The translations under genes were made by a program, and so were the position numbers. DNA of 64,000 bases, from the NCBI RefSeq assembly GCF_943914565.1, contig NZ_CALUCN010000003.1:124001-188000 (forward strand), in the 5' to 3' direction. Numbering within the stretch: the stretch's first letter is position 1; every line of letters begins with the position of its first letter. Positions 26,801 to 33,269 of this stretch are shown in pieces. The stretch comes from an uncultured Tessaracoccus sp. (lineage in GTDB: Bacteria > Actinomycetota > Actinomycetes > Propionibacteriales > Propionibacteriaceae). Under the pieces are notes generated by a model. That model had not been told where the DNA came from. It saw nothing but the letters and a program-made list of their open reading frames with translations, and did not search any database.

Positions 26801-27539
26801 CGAAGACCTGGGGGCTGGCGACGGGCAGGTCGGCGTACCAGTCGTAGAAGCTCAGCATCGAGCCGCCGATGAGGCTCGTGTAGCGGGCGCCGGAGGCGTG
26901 GGAGACCATGCTCATCGCTGGGATGGGGGAGAACCCGGCGATGCGGTCGGGGCCCCAGCGTTTGATGATGTATGTGTGCGCGGCGGCGACCATCTCGATC
27001 GCCTCGTCCCACGTCGCGCGCACCAGCCCGCCCTTGCCGCGGGCGGACTTGTAGCGTCGGGACTTCGCTTCGTCCTGGACGATGGACGCCCAGGCTACGA
27101 CGGGGTCCCCGTGCTCACGTTTGGCCTCGCGGTACATCTCCAGCAGCACCCCGCGGACGTAGGGGTAGCGCACGCGGGTGGGGGAGTAGGTGTACCAAGA
27201 GAACGACGCGCCGCGCGGGCAGCCCCGCGGCTCGTACTCGGGCATGTCCGGGCCTGCCGACGGGTAGTCGGTCTCCTGCGCCTCCCACGTGATCACGCCG
27301 TCCTTGACGTAGACCTTCCACGAGCAGGACCCGGTGCAGTTCACGCCGTGGGTGGACCGGACCACCTTGTCGTAGGCCCACCGGTCGCGGTAGAACCAGT
27401 CGCCTCGTCCACCCTCGTGGGTAATGGTGCGCTTGTCGGGGGAAACCTTCGCGCGGGTGAAGAACCTTCGGGCGCCCACCAGTGCGTCGGTCAGGGGGCC
27501 GTCGAGCCCGGCGGCACGCGATTCATGGGTGTCGGTCAT
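23826..27539 (-). CDS. narG: respiratory nitrate reductase alpha subunit NarG
   Basis: A 1237-residue molybdopterin oxidoreductase of full family length (E. coli NarG 1247 aa). The FS0 cluster motif is STHGVNCTGSCSW (His and two Cys) plus the Cys of EPRGCPRG at about residue 90. MWGSNVPLTRTPDAHW is the molybdopterin-binding segment typical of NarG. ATG 27539 overlaps the stop of the upstream regulator by 4 bp (ATGA); a longer open frame upstream is an antisense shadow. No twin-arginine motif is needed because this enzyme faces the cytoplasm. It reduces nitrate to nitrite with bis-MGD. Confidence 0.97.
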   Translation of the reverse strand: MTDTHESRAAGLDGPLTDALVGARRFFTRAKVSPDKRTITHEGGRGDWFYRDRWAYDKVVRSTHGVNCTGSCSWKVYVKDGVITWEAQETDYPSAGPDMPEYEPRGCPRGASFSWYTYSPTRVRYPYVRGVLLEMYREAKREHGDPVVAWASIVQDEAKSRRYKSARGKGGLVRATWDEAIEMVAAAHTYIIKRWGPDRIAGFSPIPAMSMVSHASGARYTSLIGGSMLSFYDWYADLPVASPQVFGDQTDVPESGDWWNAGYLLMWGSNVPLTRTPDAHWMTEARYRGQKVVVMSPDYAENVKFADEWLPVAPGTDAALGMAMGHVILREFFVDRTVDHFDQYCKQYTDLPFLVALDQDDDGTWKPGKFLVAGDFDNPQRDAENAMFKPAMWDESTGAPAIPHGTLGHRFGDEGEGKWNLELGDLRPALSMLGDGADAVEIALPAFDDTTRKVRALRRGVPVRRVGDRLVTTVFDLMLAQYGVARDGLPGEWPTGYDDPEGAYTPAWQETITNVPADQVTRIAREFAQNAEDTEGRSMIIMGAGTNHWYHSDVIYRTMLMLTTITGCQGRNGGGWAHYVGQEKARPFTGWAQMAFGLDWTRPPRQMIQTGYWYVNTDQWRHDTFGADDLCAGEVGNNAFAGRTTADLFAQSARSGWMPSYPTFNKNPLAIADEAAAAGKAVGPHVVDQLKSGEMRFAVEDPDAEENWPRALTLWRANLFGNSAKGDEYFLKHLLGTDHAVTADEAPEHLRPTDIVWHDKAPEGKLDMVCTLDFRMTSSTLMSDVILPAATWYEKHDINTTDMHPFVHPFTPAINPPWQAKTDWEIFQRLSDRLSEFAKTHLGTRKDVVAVPLAHDSADAMATPHGAVLDWKHGEVEPIPGVTMPKLVVVERDYTRIGEKYGAVGPVLDKAGTATKGVHYDVTQAVEYLKARSGVRGEDAGVAAGRPRLDNGIQVAETIMALAGTTNGHLATQGFKTLERRTGTPLHDLAAEHEGKIVTFDEIVGQPTTVITSPEWSGSESGGRRYSPFTINVERKKPWHTLTGRQHFYLDHDWMLALGEALPTYRGPLNMHQLFGETPLGDENELGVSVRYLTPHFKWAIHSQYQDNWFMQNLSRGGQQVWMSVEDAEKAGIKDNEWIELVNRNGVVTARAIVSHRMPKGTVYMYHSQDRLIDVPLTETNGRRGGIHNSMTRILIKPSHIIGGYAQLAYAFNYIGPTGNNRDEVTMIRRRSQDVQY

Positions 27540-28339
27540 GCGGGAGCGCCTTTCGTCGAGGGTGGTGTGGCCCGGTGAGGGCTCGGGATGAGATCGATGG
27601 GGGTGACGGTGGTGGCGACGCAGGCCACGCCGTCGAACACGGGGGTCACGTCCAGCGAGGCGTCGGACTCGCCGAGGGCGTCGAGCATGCCGCGCAGAAC
27701 GCCCTTGTGCGCGCTGCACACGAGCTCCGGGTGGGCTCGGGCGCGGTCGAGCATCGGGCACGAGTGCAGGCGGAGCTGCGCCTCGTGGCCGCTCTTCGAC
27801 GTCGAGAGCTCGGGCGCATAGCCCCACTGGTCGAGCATGTCGAGCAACGCCCCGAGCTTGCCCAGCCACTCCAGGCGGTTGGTCGCCGGGGCCGGTGGCC
27901 AAGCGTCGAACGGGTGGGGCGAGACGACCTGGTCGGCATGTTGGTTGAGCCACGTCCGGCCGAGCTCCTCGGCATCGACGCCCTCCGGGTGGTCCAGCGC
28001 CGCGTCGATGAGCTGGGTGAAATGCCGGTACGCATCGGAGTCGAGGATCTCCGTCGACGGTGTGGCAAGCGCGCGGTAGCAGCGGCGTGGCCGTCCCACC
28101 TGGCCACGTTCGTCGTGGGAGTCGAGCAGTCCTGCGGCGAGCAGCTGGTCGAGGTGGAACCGGGCGGTGGTGACGTGCACGCCGAGCTCGTCGGCGAGCT
28201 CGGCGGCTGAGAGGCCCCGGTCGCGCGTCGAGGGGGCGTCCTGCGCGGGGACATGGGGCAGGCGCGAGAGGATGTCGACGATCGCCTTCCTGATCGGCGA
28301 TTCCAGGAGACGCAGGGTCGTGTCACTCAAATCTTCCAT
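27536..28339 (-). CDS. winged-helix regulator with SufR/ArnR-type cysteine motif, first gene of the nar operon
   Basis: A 267-residue DNA-binding protein. Residues about 3-85 form a winged helix (SPIRKAIVDILSRLP, LSAAELADELGVHVTTARFHLDQL). The C-terminal half has three cysteines, HSCPMLDRARAHPELVC with 13 residues between the first two and a third in VACVATTV, resembling the cluster-binding part of SufR-like [4Fe-4S] regulators. In C. glutamicum an Fe-S repressor, ArnR, controls narKGHJI; a comparable oxygen or NO sensing role is my inference. ATG 28339 follows GGAGAG; the stop overlaps narG, so the regulator would be autoregulated with the operon. Confidence 0.82.
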   Translation of the reverse strand: MEDLSDTTLRLLESPIRKAIVDILSRLPHVPAQDAPSTRDRGLSAAELADELGVHVTTARFHLDQLLAAGLLDSHDERGQVGRPRRCYRALATPSTEILDSDAYRHFTQLIDAALDHPEGVDAEELGRTWLNQHADQVVSPHPFDAWPPAPATNRLEWLGKLGALLDMLDQWGYAPELSTSKSGHEAQLRLHSCPMLDRARAHPELVCSAHKGVLRGMLDALGESDASLDVTPVFDGVACVATTVTPIDLIPSPHRATPPSTKGAPA

Positions 28340-28357
28340 TTGCTCTCCGCTCAGTGC

Positions 28358-28368
28358 AATTTGGAGGA
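28358..28368 (+). promoter_or_regulatory. putative nar operator 1 (AATTTGGAGGA)
   Basis: An 11-mer that recurs perfectly, inverted, at 28420-28430. It lies just inside the predicted nar transcript, about 7-18 bp after its start, where a bound repressor would block transcription. Confidence 0.5.
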
Positions 28369-28381
28369 GTCGCTGCCTCTC

Positions 28382-28410
28382 ATCAAAGCACACGGCAATG
28401 CGCGGCGCAA
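28382..28410 (-). promoter_or_regulatory. putative promoter of the regulator-narGHJI-mobA-like operon
   Basis: On the bottom strand TTGCGC (28405-28410), a 17-bp spacer and TTTGAT (28382-28387) form a SigA-like promoter. It lies between two inverted copies of AATTTGGAGGA. Confidence 0.45.
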
Positions 28411-28419
28411 TCCTCTAAA

Positions 28420-28430
28420 TCCTCCAAATT
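28420..28430 (-). promoter_or_regulatory. putative nar operator 2 (inverted copy of AATTTGGAGGA)
   Basis: Exact reverse complement of operator 1, centred 62 bp away (about six helical turns), directly upstream of the predicted -35 of the nar operon. Confidence 0.5.
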
Positions 28431-28470
28431 TGCGTGGGGGTTTGCTGAGGTGCCCGGAGTGCAGAATGCC

Positions 28471-28499
28471 TTGACCGGCTGGGATTCGTGGCATAGCCT
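28471..28499 (+). promoter_or_regulatory. putative narK promoter
   Basis: TTGACC (28471-28476), 17-bp spacer and TAGCCT (28494-28499). The predicted transcript begins near 28505, at the ATG of a tiny ORF, and an AATTTGGA copy (28540-28547) lies in the leader just before the narK start. Confidence 0.55.
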
Positions 28500-28504
28500 G
28501 CAAG

Positions 28505-28540
28505 ATGAATCCGCATTTGGCGGAGGGCAATCATCTCTGA
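28505..28540 (+). CDS. possible leader peptide ORF (11 codons) upstream of narK
   Basis: An ATG five bases after the TAGCCT -10 element opens an 11-codon ORF (MNPHLAEGNHL) ending 12 nt before the narK ATG. narK itself has no clear Shine-Dalgarno, so termination-reinitiation from this ORF could set narK translation. The evidence is positional only. Confidence 0.35.
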   Translation: MNPHLAEGNHL

Positions 28541-28552
28541 ATTTGGACATCC

Positions 28553-29797
28553 ATGACCACCAATGATGCACGCCGGGAAGCCCCGGGGGCCGTAGGGGTA
28601 CTCACCCTTTCAACCATCTCGTTCACTCTCATGTTCGCCGTGTGGCTCATGTTCGGCATTCTCGGTGTGCCGATCCAGGAGGAGTTCGGGCTCACCAACC
28701 CGCAGCTCTTCTGGATCTCCGCTCTCGCGGTGCTGAACGGCTCGATGTGGCGACTCCCGGCCGGCATGATCGCCGACCGCGTCGGTGGCAAGGTGGTCAT
28801 GGTCACCTTGCTGCTCGTCGGTGCCGCTGCCTCGATCGCGGTCGCGAACGCGCAGAACTACCCCATGCTGCTCGCGCTCGCGTTCGTCGTGGGCCTCGTC
28901 GGCAACAGCTTCAGCGTCGGCGTCGCATGGAACTCCGCGTGGTTCACCGATCGCCGCAAGGGCCTGGCGCTCGGCATCTTCGGAGCGGGCAACGTCGGCG
29001 CCTCGGTCACGAAGCTGATCGGCCCCGGCATCATCGCCGCCACCGCCGGCAGCACCTATGTCCTCGGCATCCGGGGCGGTTGGCGCCTGATTCCGGTGAT
29101 CTACGCCGTGCTGCTGGTGGTCATGGCCGTCCTCACGGTCCTGCTCGTGCCGCGGGAGGACCGCAAGCCAGCCTCCGCGATGTCGATCGGCGCGATGCTC
29201 GAGCCCTTGAAGGAGCTTCGCGTCTGGCGCTTCAGCTACTACTACGTGATCGTGTTCGGCGCCTACGTCGCCTTCTCGGCCTACCTGCCCTCGTACTACG
29301 TGCAGAACTTCGACGTCTCGCTGGGCGCTGCGGCTGCGTTCACCGCGACGTTCATCTTCCCGGCCTCCCTCCTGCGCCCGCTGGGTGGCTGGGTGAGCGA
29401 CCAGTGGGGTGCGCGCAAGGCGATGTACCTCACGTTCACCGTCATGCTCGCTGCCACCGGGGTGCTCTCGATCCCGACCCTCGACGTCTGGACCTTCGCC
29501 GTGCTCGTGTTCGTCGTCGGCTGCGCGATGGGCATCGGCAAGGCCGCCGTCTACAAGCACATCCCCAACTACTTCCCGAACCACGTCGGCTCCGTCGGCG
29601 GGCTCGTCGGCATGCTCGGCGGCCTCGGCGGATTCTTCCTGCCGATCATGTTCTCCTACGCCCAAGACGGCACCGGCCGGTGGTCGACGGCGTGGTTCAT
29701 CCTATTCATGTTCACCGCCATCGCCATGGTGTGGATGCACCTGACCATCCGCGGCATGCAGCGTCGCGGCGGTGCGCTCCACCCCGACCATGTCTGA
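28553..29797 (+). CDS. narK: nitrate/nitrite transporter, NarK family (first copy)
   Basis: A 414-residue major facilitator of the nitrate-nitrite porter family with 12 predicted helices. The glycine-rich nitrate signature appears as FGAGNVGASVTKLIGPG, and an Arg in MWRLPAGMIADRVGG sits at the substrate Arg position of helix 2. The family contains nitrate/H+ symporters and nitrate/nitrite antiporters; the shorter 12-helix form here is compatible with either. It is divergent from the nar operon and followed 36 bp later by a second narK. Confidence 0.9.
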   Translation: MTTNDARREAPGAVGVLTLSTISFTLMFAVWLMFGILGVPIQEEFGLTNPQLFWISALAVLNGSMWRLPAGMIADRVGGKVVMVTLLLVGAAASIAVANAQNYPMLLALAFVVGLVGNSFSVGVAWNSAWFTDRRKGLALGIFGAGNVGASVTKLIGPGIIAATAGSTYVLGIRGGWRLIPVIYAVLLVVMAVLTVLLVPREDRKPASAMSIGAMLEPLKELRVWRFSYYYVIVFGAYVAFSAYLPSYYVQNFDVSLGAAAAFTATFIFPASLLRPLGGWVSDQWGARKAMYLTFTVMLAATGVLSIPTLDVWTFAVLVFVVGCAMGIGKAAVYKHIPNYFPNHVGSVGGLVGMLGGLGGFFLPIMFSYAQDGTGRWSTAWFILFMFTAIAMVWMHLTIRGMQRRGGALHPDHV

Positions 29798-29833
29798 CCA
29801 GAACCCCGTGACCCTGCAAGGAGGTCGTACCCC

Positions 29834-31219
29834 ATGACCGAGAGACGTGACACCCGCTCCGGCGAGTGGCTGCAGCACTGGAACCCGGAGGACGAGCAGA
29901 GCTGGGACAAGACGCTCGCCTGGCGCACGCTGTGGATCTCGACGTTCTCGCTCACCATGTGCTTCGTCGCGTGGTTCCTCCCCAGCGCGCTCATCCCGAA
30001 GCTGGGCGCCATCGGATTCACCTTCACGAAGACGCAGCTGTACTGGATGGCCGCCATGCCCGGTCTCTCGGGCGGGCTGCTCCGGCTCGTCTGGATGGTG
30101 CTCCCTCCCATCATGGGCACCCGCAAGATGGTCACAGTCACCACGGGGCTGCTCGTGCTCCCGCTCATCGGCTGGGCTGTCGCCATCCAGGACCCGAGTA
30201 CGCCGTACTGGCTGCTGATGCTGCTCGCGTTCCTCGCCGGCATCGGCGGTGGTGCGTTCTCGGGCTTCATGCCGTCGACGTCCTACTTCTTCCCCAAACG
30301 CCTCTCCGGCACGGCGCTGGGGCTCCAGGCCGGCATCGGCAACTTCGGTGTCTCGCTCGTGCAGCTGCTCACGCCGCTGCTCATCGGCTTCGCGATGATC
30401 GGCGCCCCGCAGGTCGTCCACGTCTCGGGGCAGCCTGAGCAGCAGGTCTGGTACCAGAACGCCGGCTTTTTCTGGGTGCCGTTCGTGATCGTCGGCATCG
30501 TGCTCGCGTGGATGTTTCTGAAGTCGGTGCCGATCAAGGCGAACATCAAGCAGCAGTTCGACATCTTCGGCAATGCCGACACCTGGTGGATGACCCTGCT
30601 CTACATCATGACCTTCGGCACGTTCTCGGGCCTGTCGGCCCAGTTCGGTCTGTTGACCACGAACCTCTACGGATCCGGCAACGCCGACATCGTCTCAGGC
30701 TCTGGCGCGGCGGCGCAGGTGCTCATCGACGGCTACACCGTGCCCGAGCCGGCACAGTTCGTCTTCTGGGGTGCGCTCGTCGGCGCCGGCGCCCGCGTCG
30801 TGTTCTCGCCGCTCACCGACAAGATGGGCGGCGCCATCTGGACCCTCATCTCAGGGCTCGGTCTCATCGGATCAATCGCCTTCACGATGACGGCGCTCAC
30901 CCCTGACACCACGTCGGCGGCCACCCTCGAGATGGGCTTCCAGAAGTTCTTCTGGGGCATGATGCTCATCTTCCTGTTTTCGGGCATCGGCAACGCATCC
31001 ACGTTCAAGCAGATGCCGATGATCTTCGAGAAGCGGCAGGCCGGTGGCGTGATCGGGTGGACCTCGGCCATTGCCGCGTTCGGACCGTTCTTCTTCGGCG
31101 TGGGGCTGAGCTCGATCGGACCGGTCGCGTTCTACGCCGTCGGCATCCTGTTCGCGATCGGCTGCGTCGTCATCACCTGGGTGCGCTACGCACGCCCGGG
31201 CGCACCGAAGCCGAGCTGA
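29834..31219 (+). CDS. narK: nitrate/nitrite transporter, NarK family (second copy)
   Basis: A 461-residue second nitrate-nitrite porter, with a hydrophilic N-terminal extension (LQHWNPEDEQSWDK) before helix 1 that is typical of the NarK2/antiporter type. The signature GIGNFGVSLVQLLTPL and a second half-repeat GIGNASTFKQMPMIF are present. ATG 29834 follows AAGGAGG. Two tandem narK genes of different subtype usually split initial nitrate entry and nitrate/nitrite exchange; which does which here is not provable from sequence alone. Confidence 0.9.
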   Translation: MTERRDTRSGEWLQHWNPEDEQSWDKTLAWRTLWISTFSLTMCFVAWFLPSALIPKLGAIGFTFTKTQLYWMAAMPGLSGGLLRLVWMVLPPIMGTRKMVTVTTGLLVLPLIGWAVAIQDPSTPYWLLMLLAFLAGIGGGAFSGFMPSTSYFFPKRLSGTALGLQAGIGNFGVSLVQLLTPLLIGFAMIGAPQVVHVSGQPEQQVWYQNAGFFWVPFVIVGIVLAWMFLKSVPIKANIKQQFDIFGNADTWWMTLLYIMTFGTFSGLSAQFGLLTTNLYGSGNADIVSGSGAAAQVLIDGYTVPEPAQFVFWGALVGAGARVVFSPLTDKMGGAIWTLISGLGLIGSIAFTMTALTPDTTSAATLEMGFQKFFWGMMLIFLFSGIGNASTFKQMPMIFEKRQAGGVIGWTSAIAAFGPFFFGVGLSSIGPVAFYAVGILFAIGCVVITWVRYARPGAPKPS

Positions 31220-31261
31220 CCGCCGGCGGGGTCGCGGGGTTCGGGTCCGCTGGGGCCGGCC

Positions 31262-31879
31262 TCAATGCGCACGGAACACGACCGTGAGCGCCGTCTCGAC
31301 GACGATGTCCTCCGGCCTGGCTTCCACCGGGTCGGGCGCCACCGGGGCTGCGCCGGCGAACCGCATCGCGGTCCCGGCGAAGGCTGGTGCGGACGAGCGT
31401 GCGTCGTCGGTCACGTGCACCACCTCGAGCCCCGTCGCGCCGAGATGGTTCGCGATCACCTCGGCCTTGGTACGGGCCTGGTCCAGCGCGTCGCCCACGA
31501 GCCCAGCCAAGGCGTCACGGCGGCTCGCGTCGCTGAGGCGCCACGACGTGTACCGCACCTCGACGCCCGCCGCGGCCCACGCGCCCGTGCACTCGGCCAT
31601 GCGGGTGAAATCGGCGAACGTGACCCGCACCTGACCGGTCGCCGTGTGCGTCGTCCGGCGGTCGTGGTCGTCCGCCCAGCTGCGGACCCCGTCGGTGTGG
31701 ACGGCCGTGACGGTTCCGTCCGGCAGGTGGTCGATTTCCTCGAGGAGTCGGTTGGTGCGCGCGTGGACGTCGGCGGTGACCCGGGCCGCGTCGCGCCCGG
31801 ATCCCTCGACGACGAGCGTGACGACGGCCTCGTCGGGTGCGACGGCGGTCTCGGCCTGGCCGGTGATGCTGATCTCCAT
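31262..31879 (-). CDS. SIMPL domain-containing protein
   Basis: A 205-residue single-domain protein of the SIMPL (DUF541) family: N-terminal EISITGQAETAVAPDEAVVTLVVEG-like beta strands, a central helix with LEEIDHL, and DALDQARTKAEVIANHLGA near the C-terminus. No signal peptide is seen, whereas many relatives are exported. Function of the family is poorly known. It is convergent with narK2 (42 bp gap, no clear hairpin). Confidence 0.85.
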   Translation of the reverse strand: MEISITGQAETAVAPDEAVVTLVVEGSGRDAARVTADVHARTNRLLEEIDHLPDGTVTAVHTDGVRSWADDHDRRTTHTATGQVRVTFADFTRMAECTGAWAAAGVEVRYTSWRLSDASRRDALAGLVGDALDQARTKAEVIANHLGATGLEVVHVTDDARSSAPAFAGTAMRFAGAAPVAPDPVEARPEDIVVETALTVVFRAH

Positions 31880-31885
31880 GCCCCC

Positions 31886-31891
31886 ACGCTA
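31886..31891 (-). promoter_or_regulatory. leaderless-type -10 element of the SIMPL gene (TAGCGT)
   Basis: On the bottom strand TAGCGT ends 6 nt before ATG 31879, with no Shine-Dalgarno. Confidence 0.55.
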
Positions 31892-31942
31892 GACGCTCCG
31901 CGGCTTCCCAGGGTGGGGCAACGAGTGCGGGTGCGGTGCAAC

Positions 31943-31948
31943 TACCCT
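31943..31948 (+). promoter_or_regulatory. leaderless-type -10 element of the phosphoribosyltransferase gene (TACCCT)
   Basis: TACCCT ends 6 nt before ATG 31955. The surrounding CAACTACCCTTGGC resembles CAACTATCCTTGGC upstream of transketolase (33206-33219). Confidence 0.55.
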
Positions 31949-31954
31949 TGGCAC

Positions 31955-32458
31955 ATGGCCTATCACGCGGACGCAACGGACCTTGACCAGAAGGAAGTGC
32001 TCACCTGGCAGGGCCTGGGTGACGCCACCGACGAGCTCGCCCACTCGATCGTGGACTCGGGCTTCCACCCGGAGATCATCATCGCCGTCGCCCGCGGGGG
32101 CCTGCTGCTCGCAGGAGGACTCACGTACGCACTGGGCGTGAAGCTCACCGACGCGATCAACGTCGAGTTCTACACCGACGTCAACGCCACCCTGCCCGAC
32201 CCGGTCCTGCTCGCCCCGATGCTCGACACCGAGGCCATCGCCGGCAAGCAGCTCCTCGTCGTCGACGACGTGGCCGACTCCGGCCGCACGCTCGGCCTCG
32301 TCATGAAGCTGCTCCGCGGTTTCGGCGCCGACGTGCGCTCGGCCGTGCTCTACGCCAAGCCGCGCACCGTCGTCGAGCCCGACTACGTGTGGAAGTTCAC
32401 CGACCAGTGGATCGTCTTCCCCTGGTCGGCCAAGCCGCCGCTCTTGCCGCAGGGCTGA
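31955..32458 (+). CDS. phosphoribosyltransferase family protein
   Basis: A 167-residue type I phosphoribosyltransferase. The PRPP-binding loop is LLVVDDVADSGRTLGLV (about residues 97-113); the N-terminal IIAVARGGLLLAGGL carries the pyrophosphate loop. The length and the C-terminal WIVFPWSA resemble xanthine/hypoxanthine salvage-type enzymes (Gpt-like), but the base cannot be read from the hood residues. It precedes the 20-bp repeat array. Confidence 0.88.
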   Translation: MAYHADATDLDQKEVLTWQGLGDATDELAHSIVDSGFHPEIIIAVARGGLLLAGGLTYALGVKLTDAINVEFYTDVNATLPDPVLLAPMLDTEAIAGKQLLVVDDVADSGRTLGLVMKLLRGFGADVRSAVLYAKPRTVVEPDYVWKFTDQWIVFPWSAKPPLLPQG

Positions 32459-32976
32459 CCCACCGTCGGGGCGCGGTTGCGTGCGGTTCGATTCCCGATC
32501 GAGCGCGCCGGGCAGCGCCTGACTGGCGTGGCGAATGCGAGGCGCGCCCGCCGTCGGTGGTGGGTTTGCCAACGTTTGGTCTGGTTCGCCAATTCTGGGG
32601 GCGGTTCGCCAATGCTTGGTCCGGTTTGCCAACGCTTGGTCTGATTCGCCAACGGTGTGCGGGTTTGCCAACGGTTCGGTCCCGTGGGCGTGCCGCGAAC
32701 GTCATGCAACGTTGGCAAACCGTCACAGCGTTGGCGAACGGACCCCTTCGTTGGCGAACGGGCCCGCGGTTGGCAAACGGAGCCCGCGGTTGGCAAACGC
32801 AGCCCTCCGTTGGCAAACGGACCCCTTCGTTGGCGAACGGGCCCCTCCGTTGGCAAAGCCGCCCCACGGTTGGCAAACCCCACCCAACCAGTACCCACAC
32901 GATGGTCCACCAGATGCGCTTCGCTGCGGGTCTACGATGGCTGCGGAACACATTTGCCCCCGGAAAGGAGTGACGG
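32459..32976. repeat. converging arrays of 20-bp tandem repeats (about 32561-32880) in a 518-bp non-coding gap
   Basis: Left arm: six units with TT(T/C)GCCAA cores starting at 32565, 32585, 32605, 32625, 32645 and 32664. Right arm: nine units with the reverse core GTTGGC(A/G)AAC starting at 32711, 32730, 32750, 32769, 32789, 32809, 32829, 32849 and 32869; a degenerate unit at 32692 keeps the phase. Period is 19-20 bp throughout, core conserved, 9-10 bp GC-rich spacers variable. The two arms are inverted relative to each other. No gene-like frame persists because 20 is not a multiple of 3. Confidence 0.9.
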
Positions 32977-33174
32977 ATGCCCGAGACCCGTACGTTCGAC
33001 CCCTCCGAGGGCGACGACCTGGCCAAGCTGGTCCGCGACGCGCTCGGTGAGCACGTGCGCCCCACGGAGCCCGGCTCGGATGCCGCCGCCGACCGGCTCG
33101 AGCAGCCGGACCCCGAGCCCGACGAGGCCGGCGGCGCCGCGTCGATCCTCGACCTGCCGGTGTTCGACTTCTGA
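32977..33174 (+). CDS. small acidic hypothetical protein (65 aa)
   Basis: A 65-residue protein with a good ribosome binding site (AAAGGAG before ATG 32977). It is very acidic and Pro/Ala-rich, with a short helix EGDDLAKLVRDALGEHV and a hydrophobic C-terminal ILDLPVFDF tail. No family recognised. It follows the repeat array and precedes transketolase by 95 bp. Confidence 0.7.
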   Translation: MPETRTFDPSEGDDLAKLVRDALGEHVRPTEPGSDAAADRLEQPDPEPDEAGGAASILDLPVFDF

Positions 33175-33269
33175 ACACACCCCCGGCGCGCCATCTCGCC
33201 CTCGCAACTATCCTTGGCTGGGACGACCACGAACACTCGCCAACGACTGAGAGAGCCGAGGACACACAA

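Noticed and set aside
23841..27578. A 1245-codon open frame on the + strand antisense to narG, rich in Val, Arg, Gly and Asp
   Set aside because: Typical shadow of a high-GC gene: low-complexity composition, no domain, and narG on the other strand is a clear full-length family match.
32561..32880. CRISPR array
   Set aside because: The conserved unit is only about 10 bp, spacers 9-10 bp, the two arms are inverted, and there are no cas genes.
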